Positions 25,474 through 33,306 of a DNA stretch of 33,858 nt are shown here, piece after piece (the stretch's first letter is position 1; each line of letters begins with the position of its first letter). The stretch is from CBDVBD01 sp965372135 (lineage in GTDB: Bacteria; Electryoneota; RPQS01; CBDVBD01). The stretch is from NCBI GenBank assembly GCA_965372135.1, contig CBDVBD010000016.1:1-33858 (forward strand). The letters are read 5' to 3'. The translations under genes and the position numbers were made by a program. A model generated the notes under the pieces. It was not told the DNA's origin. It was given only the letters and a program-made list of their open reading frames with translations, and did not search any database.

Positions 25474-25822
25474 TCAATAATACACATACACACCCTGCGA
25501 CTGGAGTTGGGGGATGTAGATGTTGATGGATAGCGAATCCAGCGGGTTGTCGTACAGGTTGACATAGTCATCTACCCCCCCACCGGGGTTGTTGACCAGG
25601 GGTTCGATACAGGTGATGTAGTTGCTGTGGAGGTCGAACCAGGTTAAATTCGTCAATCCCGCCAGTACCGAAATATCCGAAACACGGTTCTGTCCCAAGT
25701 AAAAAGTGTGCAGGACAGTCATGCCGGAAAAAGCGGAGATGTCGTTAATGTCGTTGTTCCATAGGTCAAGCAGAGCCAGGTTGTTCATGCCGGAAAGGGG
25801 GGATTATATCGGCGATCCGGTT
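25474..25822 (-). pseudogene. LRR lipoprotein 3' fragment, fused to an engB start
   Basis: The last ~110 codons of an LRR protein like those at 27400-30088. It has repeats of the NDISAFSGM type and the same tail (NNPGGGVDDYV, NPLDSLSINIYIPQLQ, GVYVYY, stop). The signal peptide, FN3 domain and most repeats are missing. A one-base shift near 25803-25807 separates the first repeat (NRIADI) from SPLSGM. Just upstream, without a gap, is a partial engB 5' end. An open frame from an internal ATG (25788) remains, but no RBS fits it. Confidence 0.85.
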
Positions 25823-25891
25823 ATCGCGGGGTTGCTGCTCCAATTCATAGACGCTGGTGACGAATTCGACGTGCTTCAACCCAAAGGGCAA
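25823..25891 (-). pseudogene. engB 5' fragment, copy 2 (23 codons)
   Basis: From TTG 25891 it reads LPFGLKHVEFVTSVYELEQQ then PRD, clearly EngB-like (intact EngB: MPFTLKSVEFVTSVYDLKRR then PK). It differs from the local engB at many silent sites, so it is older or of other origin. It breaks at codon 23 and continues directly into LRR sequence. Confidence 0.85.
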
Positions 25892-26136
25892 AGGTTAATA
25901 TCCTTCCGTTGGGACACGGGCACCTTGCCCGTAGTAAGACATAGTCAGGATCAGGGCGATTACGCTTCTGGTTTATGACCGAGTTGGTCGCGTCCTGTTG
26001 TTGTCGCGTTTTCATCTGCCAGTCTGAAGCTGGCGTCATTATGGAGATGGATATTTGATCAAGGAAAACAGAAACGGTCATGCGCAACATTTAAGCAAGC
26101 CAATTACACACCCCACCGGAAATCGATTTAAATCGT
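25892..26136. other. Non-coding stretch with short hairpins
   Basis: No gene seen. It holds a perfect hairpin, ACGGGCA (25916-25922) / TGCCCGT (25926-25932) with a CCT loop, and a weaker GCCAG/CTGGC stem near 26021-26037. It lies between the TM2 gene and the engB 5' copy and probably represents debris of rearrangement. Confidence 0.5.
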
Positions 26137-26478
26137 TTATAAACCGGCAGTTTGACTAAATTTCTGGAAGTTCCATTTTCGAGCGTTTCCTTGCGCCAAG
26201 AACCAATCAACAATGGTCCAAATGCCGAGTCCGCCCAAGGTGATAAGTTTAAGGATGCCTAAACCGATATGACCTAACATGAACCGGTCAACACCTATCG
26301 CCCCCAAGAAGATGGATACGATTAATATAGTTGTTGGGTCCTTATAAGGAATCGACTGAATCATTGTGAATTTCGATTCCTCCCGTGATTTGAGCATTTC
26401 TTTGATTGAATAGATTTTGTCACTTGGGAAGTACTTTGCATGAGAACTGACGAACATGTCGATTTTTTGACTCTCCAT
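26137..26478 (-). CDS. TM2-domain membrane protein
   Basis: 113 residues. The C-terminal half is a TM2 domain: two membrane helices around the conserved turn, IFLGAIGVDRFMLGHIGLGI then LKLITLGGLGIWTIVDW. The DRF motif after the first helix and the GGLGIW-D signature are clear. The first 45 residues are polar and charged, without a signal peptide. The ATG has GGAGGAATC directly upstream, so the gene looks alive although it lies among fragments. TM2 proteins are widespread; their role in bacteria is not defined. It sits between an LRR 3' fragment and an engB 5' fragment and was probably carried in with that rearrangement. Confidence 0.9.
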   Translation of the reverse strand: MESQKIDMFVSSHAKYFPSDKIYSIKEMLKSREESKFTMIQSIPYKDPTTILIVSIFLGAIGVDRFMLGHIGLGILKLITLGGLGIWTIVDWFLAQGNARKWNFQKFSQTAGL

Positions 26479-26641
26479 GATTCCTCCAGAAAAACGTGTT
26501 CTGCCGAATTACAATAGTTTCCTATAGCCCAAATATAATAAAATCGATGTAATTGTCAAGTAAAATTTTAGTGTTGTTACGGATAATCCTTCATTTAGCG
26601 GACAGGGGTTATACTTGTTACGGTGAAATATGAATAGTTAT

Positions 26642-26899
26642 TCAATAATCTACCGTGATACCGCATGCTTCCAACTGGGGAATGAACACCTTAACAGCCA
26701 TAGAATCTAGTGGATTATCGCGCAAATACACCCAATCGCCGTAATTGATTCCTGAGTTGTTTGTCAGGGATTCAATGTGGGATATCTGATTGTTGTCAAG
26801 ATATAGATAATTAGCCAGATCAATGACGGCAAAGGTGGAAACGCCTGCGATCAGGTTAGTTTCCAGGTTTAAATGATTGAGTTCGATCATAAAGTCCAT
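26642..26899 (-). pseudogene. LRR lipoprotein 3' fragment
   Basis: About 85 codons of the 3' end of an LRR gene: two degenerate repeats (NHLNLETNLIAGVS; YLYLDNNQISHIE) and the shared tail (TNNSGINYGDWVYLRDNPLD, FIPQLEACGITVDY, stop). Signal peptide, FN3 domain and the other repeats are absent. The ATG at 26899 has no RBS and falls inside a repeat, so this is a truncated copy rather than a small gene. Confidence 0.8.
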
Positions 26900-26947
26900 T
26901 GTGTGCTGTCAGGACGAAATAGTCTGTCCGAAAACTGCCAAAACCGT

Positions 26948-26973
26948 GCTGTCGGGTTTCCACACCCGACAGC
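26948..26973. repeat. Perfect 10-bp inverted repeat
   Basis: GCTGTCGGGT (26948-26957) / ACCCGACAGC (26964-26973) around TTCCAC. There is no T-run on either side. It lies between an LRR fragment and an engB fragment. Confidence 0.85.
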
Positions 26974-27080
26974 AAACCTCTGATTATCTGTCAGTTAGAT
27001 GTCTCTAATTTACAGAGTGACACGAAATCAAACATTCTCGGACACCCTGGTAGTTCTGGCCACACGTGAAAAGGATTGCC

Positions 27081-27143
27081 GGGTCGTTGTGATAGGTCAT
27101 AGACACTGGTAACGAATTCGACGGATTTTAGAGTGAAGGACAA
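27081..27143 (-). pseudogene. engB 5' fragment, copy 3 (21 codons)
   Basis: From TTG 27143 it reads LSFTLKSVEFVTSVYDLSQRP, nearly identical to intact EngB at the DNA level for about 50 bases (27092-27143). It leaves the engB sequence at codon ~21, almost the same break as copy 2 (codon 23). What follows is unrelated. Confidence 0.88.
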
Positions 27144-27168
27144 GTTTGTTCCTTTATGGAGTGCGCCA

Positions 27169-27273
27169 TTTGGAGTGCGCAAGCTTGCTTGCGCTTTGTT
27201 TTCGGGAAGCTTGCTTCCCGTCCACCCGAGGCAAGCCTCGGGGATTAAGGCGCCCTCAAGGGCGCCCTCCAAA
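27169..27273. repeat. Four-hairpin element with terminal inverted repeat
   Basis: Four consecutive perfect hairpins: GCGCAAG/CTTGCGC (27177-27194, loop 4), CGGGAAGC/GCTTCCCG (27203-27220, loop 2), CCCGAGGC/GCCTCGGG (27225-27242, loop 2) and GGCGCCCT/AGGGCGCC (27249-27266, loop 2). The whole is bounded by TTTGGAG (27169-27175) and CTCCAAA (27267-27273), which are inverted copies of each other. No open reading frame or T-run explains it. Confidence 0.88.
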
Positions 27274-27295
27274 GTCCTGACGACACCTAAAGACA

Positions 27296-27375
27296 CTGGC
27301 ATACATCGTGATTCTAACCGTGGAATATACACATTAATCGACACAGAATCAAGAGGATTGTGGAAAAGGCAGGTG
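27296..27375 (-). pseudogene. LRR lipoprotein tail remnant
   Basis: Reads FHNPLDSVSINVYIPRLESR then CMPVS, matching the shared C-terminus of the LRR lipoproteins (NNPLDSVSINIYIPELQARG) but without repeats, start or the usual stop. It lies only 25 bases downstream of the intact LRR gene ending at 27400. Confidence 0.75.
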
Positions 27376-27399
27376 CAGGAGTAAGGTTACTATCTGAAA

Positions 27400-28722
27400 T
27401 CAATAATTCACAGTAACTCCACGGGCTTGCAGTTCCGGGATGTAGATGTTGATGGACACGGAATCCAACGGGTTATTTAACAGGTATATGGTGTCGCCGT
27501 AATTGATGCCGAGGTTGTTCACCAGTGGTTCGATGTTGGTGACCATGTTCTCGGCAAGGTTCACCAAATATAGCAATGCCAGATTTTCAAGCGCAGAAAT
27601 GTCCTCGACAGCATTGTTTTCCAATTCCAAATAACTCAAAAGAACCAGGTTTGAAAGGGGTGAAATATCAGTGATCTGATTGTTGTGCAGGTATAGATTC
27701 TGTATGGCTTGTGTTTCGGATAGCGGCGACAGGTCACTGATTTGATTGTTGTTAATCCAGAGAGAATACAGTGTGTCCAATCCTGAAAGCGGCGACAGGT
27801 CGCTGATTTGGTTTTGACCGAGATAGAGGCGACTTAAATGAGTGTTTTCAGACAAGGGGGAAATATCGGTAATTTGGTTGTCTGTGAGGGTCAGCGAGTA
27901 CAGATAATTCATTCCCGAAAGCGGTGACAGATCGCTGATTTGGCAGCCCGAGAGCCCGAGATACCATAATTGGGTCAAGTTTGTGACAAAGGATAAATCA
28001 CTGATTTGATTGTTGTTGAGTGTTAGAGACCTTAGGCGGGTTAATGATGCCAAAGGGGCTGGATTTGTTATCAGGTTGTCGTTAAGAGATAGTTCGTCTA
28101 ATTGTGTTAATCCTGACAAAGGCGATACATCAGCAATCAGATTATTATCCAATGCCAACCATCGGAGCCCTATCATGTATTCTGTTCCGATTAAGGAAGA
28201 TATCCCGCTGTTGTAAACATGGAAATAATATAGGTTGCTGACGTCAGAAGCGTAAATGTCGCCGGTTGGTTTTCTCAGGAGCTGACGAATGGACATTTCA
28301 AGGTAGTAGTCGGGAAAATTCACCACCGTGTCCTCGGTGGTGAAGCGCCAAGAAGGACCTGAGACAATTTCCCCATCTCCGTCCGCCGCAACCACCCACC
28401 ATCGGTAGGTGGCGCCAAATGATAGGGCAGGAATTGTGTGGCTGGGTGTGGTTAAACCCGTGGCTGAATCTATGGAATGGTATGAGTAGTAATGGCGCCA
28501 GAATACTGTATAAGTAAGGTCGTCCCAATTTGGATCGGCGCATTCCCAGCGTAGAGTGACGCTTTCGGTACTTATTCCGGTGGCACTGTCAGCGGGAAAG
28601 GGATTAGTAGGCTCTTCCGGTGGGAGATTTTCTGTTTGGAGTACAGAACCGCCTTCCATACAGGACAGGTTTAGTAAGACGGGCAGGATTAGTAGTGGTG
28701 CGAGAACGAGTAGCTTTTTCAT
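27400..28722 (-). CDS. LRR surface lipoprotein with FN3 domain (1)
   Basis: 440 residues from ATG 28722, preceded by AGAGGAGGTT; an ATG eight codons earlier would place this RBS inside the gene and is rejected. The lipoprotein signal ends LLNLS-C21. A fibronectin-III-like domain follows (about 33-135; ESVTLRWECADPNWDDLTYT, RWWVVAADGDGE), then a linker (IRQLLRKPTGDIYASDVSNL) and about ten 22-residue leucine-rich repeats of the SDS22/internalin type (LYLGQNQISDLSPLSGLDTL). The C-terminal cap NNPLDSVSINIYIPELQARG is shared with the neighbour and with three fragments further left. Role: probably protein binding at the cell surface; the partner is unknown. Confidence 0.93.
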   Translation of the reverse strand: MKKLLVLAPLLILPVLLNLSCMEGGSVLQTENLPPEEPTNPFPADSATGISTESVTLRWECADPNWDDLTYTVFWRHYYSYHSIDSATGLTTPSHTIPALSFGATYRWWVVAADGDGEIVSGPSWRFTTEDTVVNFPDYYLEMSIRQLLRKPTGDIYASDVSNLYYFHVYNSGISSLIGTEYMIGLRWLALDNNLIADVSPLSGLTQLDELSLNDNLITNPAPLASLTRLRSLTLNNNQISDLSFVTNLTQLWYLGLSGCQISDLSPLSGMNYLYSLTLTDNQITDISPLSENTHLSRLYLGQNQISDLSPLSGLDTLYSLWINNNQISDLSPLSETQAIQNLYLHNNQITDISPLSNLVLLSYLELENNAVEDISALENLALLYLVNLAENMVTNIEPLVNNLGINYGDTIYLLNNPLDSVSINIYIPELQARGVTVNY

Positions 28723-28807
28723 GTTGTTCAACCTCCTCTTAGACATGGAGATGTTAGAGAATATGGGGGTTTAAGCTGTTTTTTGATTCGTGGACCCGGG
28801 AGTTAGA

Positions 28808-30088
28808 TCAATAATACACATAGACACCCCGGGCTTCCAGTTGGGGGATGTAGACGTTGATGGACACAGGATCCAGGATATTGTAGTATAAGTACACACG
28901 ATCGGTAGCATTTATGCCCAGGTTGTTGACCAATGGTTCGATGTTGGTAATATAGTTTGATTCTAAGTGAAGATCTCTGAGCGCGAGATTTCCGGAAAGT
29001 GGCGACAGGTCGATGACAAGGTTGCTGGTAAGGTATAATTCCTCCAGAAAGACCAAACTGGAAAGTGGCGACAGGTCGCTAATTTGATTGCCGGTAAGGG
29101 ATAAATCCTCCAGGAAAGCCATGTCCGAAAGGGGCGACAGATCGGTGATTTCATTACTGTCAAGGTAGGCTTTTTTCAAGAGGGTCAACCCCGACAGCGG
29201 CGACAGATCACTAATCTGATTGCGTTCAAGATGCAGATACTGCAACTCGGTCATTCCCGACAATGAGGATAGATCACTAATCTGATTATGATCCAGATAG
29301 AGTGTCTGCATCCCAGTCATTCCCGACAATGATGAAATGTTACTAATATGATTGTTTCCCAGCTTTAGCTCTTCCATGTTAGTAAGGGAAGACAATGGTG
29401 AGATATCGGTGATCTGGCTGTTATGTAAGGTAAGGTCGTTCAACCAAATCAGTGTAGATAACGGTGATATGTCCGATATCAGATTGCCTTGCAGACTAAG
29501 CTGATCTAACCCAATCATATACTCCATTCCGGCAAGATTGGATATGATGCTGTTATATGCGGAAAAATGACCAATTTGAGTAATATCTGAAGCGTAGATG
29601 TCCCCCACAGGCTTGTTGATGTATTGACGAATCCTCAAGTCGAGGTAAATGTCCGGGAATGTCACGATTACGTCTTCCGTGCTGAAATGCCAGTATGGAC
29701 CATAACTCCGGTCGCCGTGTTCATCTTCAGCATCGATGTGCCACCAATAAGTAGTGCCGAGATGCAAGTTGTTCAAAGTGTAAGCGGTGGCAGTCAAGCC
29801 TGACACACTGTCCAGGGACTGATAGACCCCGGAGATGTACCAGATCAGCGTGTAGGTGATATTATCATAGTCCGGATCGCTGCAATTCCAACTCAAGGTG
29901 ACACTTGATGTGTTTACCCCGGTGGCACTGTCAGGGGGATTTGGGCTGGATGGCGTGTCCGGGGGACTGTTACCTGATGGACCAGTGGGACCGGAACCGT
30001 TGTCATCGCCATCACAGTGGATGTCGCACGAAAGGATCAAAAAGACAGATAGCATTAGCGGCAACGTAAGAACGAGTAGATTTTTCAT
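28808..30088 (-). CDS. LRR surface lipoprotein with FN3 domain (2)
   Basis: 426 residues; the ATG is preceded by the same TCTAAGAGGAGGTT leader as gene (1). Lipobox LILS-C21, then a Gly/Ser/Pro-rich linker (DGDDNGSGPTGPSGN). An FN3-like domain (about 50-140; SSVTLSWNCSDPDYDNITYT) is followed by the linker IRQYINKPVGDIYASDITQI and about ten 22-residue repeats (LYLDHNQISDLSSLSGMTEL). The same C-terminal cap ends it (VSINVYIPQLEARGVYVYY). Repeats are visible in the DNA as a 66-bp rhythm. A tandem duplicate of gene (1), 85 bases upstream of it, so both are probably expressed together. Confidence 0.93.
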   Translation of the reverse strand: MKNLLVLTLPLMLSVFLILSCDIHCDGDDNGSGPTGPSGNSPPDTPSSPNPPDSATGVNTSSVTLSWNCSDPDYDNITYTLIWYISGVYQSLDSVSGLTATAYTLNNLHLGTTYWWHIDAEDEHGDRSYGPYWHFSTEDVIVTFPDIYLDLRIRQYINKPVGDIYASDITQIGHFSAYNSIISNLAGMEYMIGLDQLSLQGNLISDISPLSTLIWLNDLTLHNSQITDISPLSSLTNMEELKLGNNHISNISSLSGMTGMQTLYLDHNQISDLSSLSGMTELQYLHLERNQISDLSPLSGLTLLKKAYLDSNEITDLSPLSDMAFLEDLSLTGNQISDLSPLSSLVFLEELYLTSNLVIDLSPLSGNLALRDLHLESNYITNIEPLVNNLGINATDRVYLYYNILDPVSINVYIPQLEARGVYVYY

Positions 30089-30203
30089 GATATCTAACCT
30101 CCTCTTAGATGTGTGCAGTTCGGCTTTCCCTCACAGAAGCAGTGCGCGAGTAGAACAAGGTGGGACGATTGTTTAACTCGCGATTTCTATGTTTAGTTTC
30201 ATC

Positions 30204-33200
30204 CTACTTCAATAATACCATTTTTTTGACATTGACGAAGTTTCCTGCTTTCAATTGGTAGAAATAGACACCGGATGCCAAATTGGCGCCGTCGAAGAAC
30301 ACCCGGTGAGTGCCGGCGTCGTACCAGCCGTCCGCTACCGTCATTACCTTTCGACCTATGATGTTGTACACCGTCAGGTTGACCTTGGACGCGGCGGGCA
30401 GTGCGAAAGGTACAATAGTACTGGCGTTGAACGGGTTCGGGTAGTTCTGGTGCAGGGCATAGTCTTTGGGGATAAGTGGTTCGGTGATGTTATCTTCTAC
30501 ACCGTATGAGTATCCTCCCCTGATATATTCCATGATGTTTTCCGCTAAATCCAATACAGCATCATAGGGTTCCATGGCATACAGCGGGAAAGTCAACATC
30601 GCGGTCAGGCTGTCGTACCTGATTCCGGTTGCCATACCGTGGAACTCGGACGAGTCTGGAGAGGAAGATACGTAAGTATAAAAGATGTCTGCCAGCGAAT
30701 CCGGCTCCAACCCGTCCACTTCCATGGTGTAAGCATCAGGCGGACCGGAAAGCAGAGCCACTTTGGCGGAATCTAACGATAGCGATGCAATTTCCGGCAT
30801 GACCGCTTCGGCGCCAATAAATCCAATCGGGTATGTAAGGGGAGGCCAAGTTGCAGCTCGGATTGACACGATCCTGAAATGTTCTTCTAACAACAACTGG
30901 TACAGAAATGACCATCCGGAACTGGTGCCAAAAACTCCAACCATCAATTTCCTGCCGGAATAAATCACGTTTCCGCCTAAGGACAAGTAAATGTTAAGCA
31001 CTTGATCGCGATCTGACATATATGAAAAGGGTGCGGTGTCACGGGAATCCCCGATGACCCAGATGATCCGATAAGGGCTCACATCCACCATAGTAGGGAA
31101 GGCGTCGTAGTCTTCAATGTAATGAAAATCAGGGGATTCTCCGATTTCTGCGAAAAGGGTTTGGTAAAATGCGTCCAGCGAATCGTTTTCCCAATTGAAA
31201 AGGCTATAAGAGGTGTGATGGATGATGACCAACAGTTCTTGTTGAAAGCCCATGGGCGTGGCGGATGCGCTATCGGATAGATCGCTTTCGTAATGATCGA
31301 AATCCTCTGCGGATATTTTGTAAGAGTATTGCATGCCGTTGGTCAGATTCTGGTCGGTGTATTGGGGTGCGGTAGAGGTGCCGATCGGCTGATATGCCCC
31401 GGTGGAATCGGCACGATAGATGTTGTAATGGTCCAAGTCGGGTTCGGTGTTCGCATCCCAGGATAGAGGAACCGACTCGTTGTGTGAACTCAACGCCACT
31501 AATCCGGTGGGTGTGATTGGTGCGCCGGCTAACTGCGGCGCTTCTTCGGAATAGTAGCTTCTTAAGGAAACATATCTAATTGCCTGTGCTTTGTAGGTGT
31601 AGTGTGTTCCCAAGGTGATATCATAGTCGTGATACACGGTACCGGACAATGGCATTGGATTTATCGGGTCTTCGCCGTACGGTCCACTTTCGGTTTTGCG
31701 GTAGAAGTCTATCATGGTGAAGGGCATAGTGGTATAGGCATCCCATTCCATCTGGATGTAGTCATCTGTGGATTCGGTGATTCGGAAGTTTTCCGGGGCA
31801 TAGGGTGGTAGCACCTGGAAGTTATGGTCATAGAGGAATTGTACTTGTTGACAATTATAGACTAAGTCATCATAGACGTATTTCGTCGGATCGATAATTT
31901 CGTTGCTGTTCTGGGGATTATCGAAGTCGTGAAAGCTGTCGGCGCAGACGTGTGATAGAACCAAGCTAATGGAATCACCAGGATAGAGGTAAGTTTCCGG
32001 TTCCTGACCGGGAGGTGCTGTGTTCTCGCCCATCGGTCCCCAGGACATCAGGTAACGGGTGTCATATCCGTTGGCAAGGTTGGTGGGATCGCTGGCGTTA
32101 GGTGGCAACCAGGGCTGCTCTTCGATTAATTGTCCCTGGTTGTTGAAGAATTGCTGGGGATTCGCTGCAATCCAAGCTGGTTGATCAACCATCACTTGAT
32201 CATAGTCGATTTCCCGATTAGACATCACCTGATATTTACGGAGATCACCCATCGGTGTACCGTAGATTGACATCCATTCCCAGCCTGAACTGTCGGCATA
32301 CGCTTGCCAACAGGGTCCGAAATCGATTTCGGGATTGCCGTTGGAGATCCACCAGTTGAAGCTCAGGTGTGCCGGGTTGTCCGGGGATTGCAGGATGTAG
32401 GTTCCCGCCACACCAGGTGAGGTGAAATTGCTACCCGATGCGACTTCATAAGGTCTGCCATCGTTGTCGTTGGAATAACCCACGTTCAATGTGTCGCCTT
32501 CATAGATGCCCAAGAATCCCGATAAGTCGTCCTCGTGGTAATGTGGCATTTCTCCTGTCCAGCCTATATCTGCATCGATATACCACCCTAAATAGAGGTT
32601 TTTCAGAGTGTCTTCCCCCATGTTTTCTACCGTATAGTCAAACAGGATGAAGTCGTCGAAACCGAATGCGTCCCACACCATGCTTTTTTGTCTGATTTTT
32701 ATCCCTAATGGTCGATGGGGACCGTCAACCGGATCGTTTTGCACCCAAAACGTTTCAGTGAGAGTGTCGGTGTAGGTTGCGATGAATTCCTGGGGCGCAA
32801 CGGCATCGGGATGATAGATAACTTCTCCCTGAGAATTTACCGCACCGGGAATATTGGATCGTTCGATGATGCGGTAGTCATAGCCTTCCCCGGGGAATAG
32901 CTCATTGGTACCAAACCAGCCGTCTTGACCTACAGACACCCTGGGAAATGTAGAATCCCCTTCCTGGATTACCGCCCCGACCCAGATGCTTCCCAAATAG
33001 AGATATTCTACATCCGACTCTCTGGGGAATTCGCAAGATGGTATGTCTTCGGAAGGATCACCTAAACCAATTATTCCCCAGTTTCTAATCGTCAGCCATG
33101 CATTAGCCCGGTCATGGACAGCATAGCCTAAATTGGGATTTGACAAATCCAACTGATGATAGAAGGGATCGATTCGGATGGGACCTTTGGCGAGGGTTAG

Positions 33201-33263
33201 ATGGGAAATGCCAATCACCAGCAGGGAAATGGCAGTTATGCAAATTACGATGTGCTTGCTCAT
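30204..33263 (-). CDS. Large secreted protein with FN3 domains and T9SS sorting tail
   Basis: About 1019 residues from ATG 33263 (AGGGGTGG four bases upstream; an ATG 11 codons earlier lacks an RBS). Signal peptide about 1-25 (ICITAISLLVIGISHLTLAK). The N-terminal ~500 residues are an unassigned beta-rich region with many aromatic and Asp residues. Two FN3-like domains follow (PPYAPENFRITESTDDYIQ; TPTGLVALSSHNESVPLSWD), then an alpha/beta segment (LLVIIHHTSYSLF, YRIIWVIGDSRD, YLSLGGNVIYSGRKL) resembling a glutamine-amidotransferase or flavodoxin-like fold. The tail is a Por/T9SS type A sorting domain (YPNPFNAST, YNIIGRKVM, GVYFYQLKAGNFVNVKK, LLK). Exported and probably anchored at the surface or released. 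Confidence 0.9.
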   Translation of the reverse strand: MSKHIVICITAISLLVIGISHLTLAKGPIRIDPFYHQLDLSNPNLGYAVHDRANAWLTIRNWGIIGLGDPSEDIPSCEFPRESDVEYLYLGSIWVGAVIQEGDSTFPRVSVGQDGWFGTNELFPGEGYDYRIIERSNIPGAVNSQGEVIYHPDAVAPQEFIATYTDTLTETFWVQNDPVDGPHRPLGIKIRQKSMVWDAFGFDDFILFDYTVENMGEDTLKNLYLGWYIDADIGWTGEMPHYHEDDLSGFLGIYEGDTLNVGYSNDNDGRPYEVASGSNFTSPGVAGTYILQSPDNPAHLSFNWWISNGNPEIDFGPCWQAYADSSGWEWMSIYGTPMGDLRKYQVMSNREIDYDQVMVDQPAWIAANPQQFFNNQGQLIEEQPWLPPNASDPTNLANGYDTRYLMSWGPMGENTAPPGQEPETYLYPGDSISLVLSHVCADSFHDFDNPQNSNEIIDPTKYVYDDLVYNCQQVQFLYDHNFQVLPPYAPENFRITESTDDYIQMEWDAYTTMPFTMIDFYRKTESGPYGEDPINPMPLSGTVYHDYDITLGTHYTYKAQAIRYVSLRSYYSEEAPQLAGAPITPTGLVALSSHNESVPLSWDANTEPDLDHYNIYRADSTGAYQPIGTSTAPQYTDQNLTNGMQYSYKISAEDFDHYESDLSDSASATPMGFQQELLVIIHHTSYSLFNWENDSLDAFYQTLFAEIGESPDFHYIEDYDAFPTMVDVSPYRIIWVIGDSRDTAPFSYMSDRDQVLNIYLSLGGNVIYSGRKLMVGVFGTSSGWSFLYQLLLEEHFRIVSIRAATWPPLTYPIGFIGAEAVMPEIASLSLDSAKVALLSGPPDAYTMEVDGLEPDSLADIFYTYVSSSPDSSEFHGMATGIRYDSLTAMLTFPLYAMEPYDAVLDLAENIMEYIRGGYSYGVEDNITEPLIPKDYALHQNYPNPFNASTIVPFALPAASKVNLTVYNIIGRKVMTVADGWYDAGTHRVFFDGANLASGVYFYQLKAGNFVNVKKMVLLK

Positions 33264-33306
33264 TTTTCCACCCCTTTCAGTGGTATGATCTAACAATGTG
33301 GAAAAC

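Larger units (their letters stand above)
26900..27399. other. 500-bp junction region without an intact gene
   Basis: Mosaic of debris: an inverted repeat (26948-26973), an engB 5' copy (27081-27143), a four-hairpin element (27169-27273), and the last ~26 codons of another LRR gene (27296-27375). The open frames crossing it on either strand join these unrelated pieces and are not real genes. Confidence 0.75.

Noticed and set aside
27169..27273. Hairpin cluster considered as a tRNA, riboswitch or CRISPR leader
   Set aside because: No T-loop, acceptor stem or CCA; loops of 2-4 bases; stems all differ and no downstream gene is in position to be controlled.
26991..27344. 117-codon leftward frame that seems to encode an LRR/EngB hybrid
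   Set aside because: It joins an LRR tail, the hairpin element and an engB fragment; no RBS and no coherent fold. Described as separate remnants.
27133..27384. 83-codon + strand frame
   Set aside because: Runs antisense through the same remnants and hairpins; no start signal.
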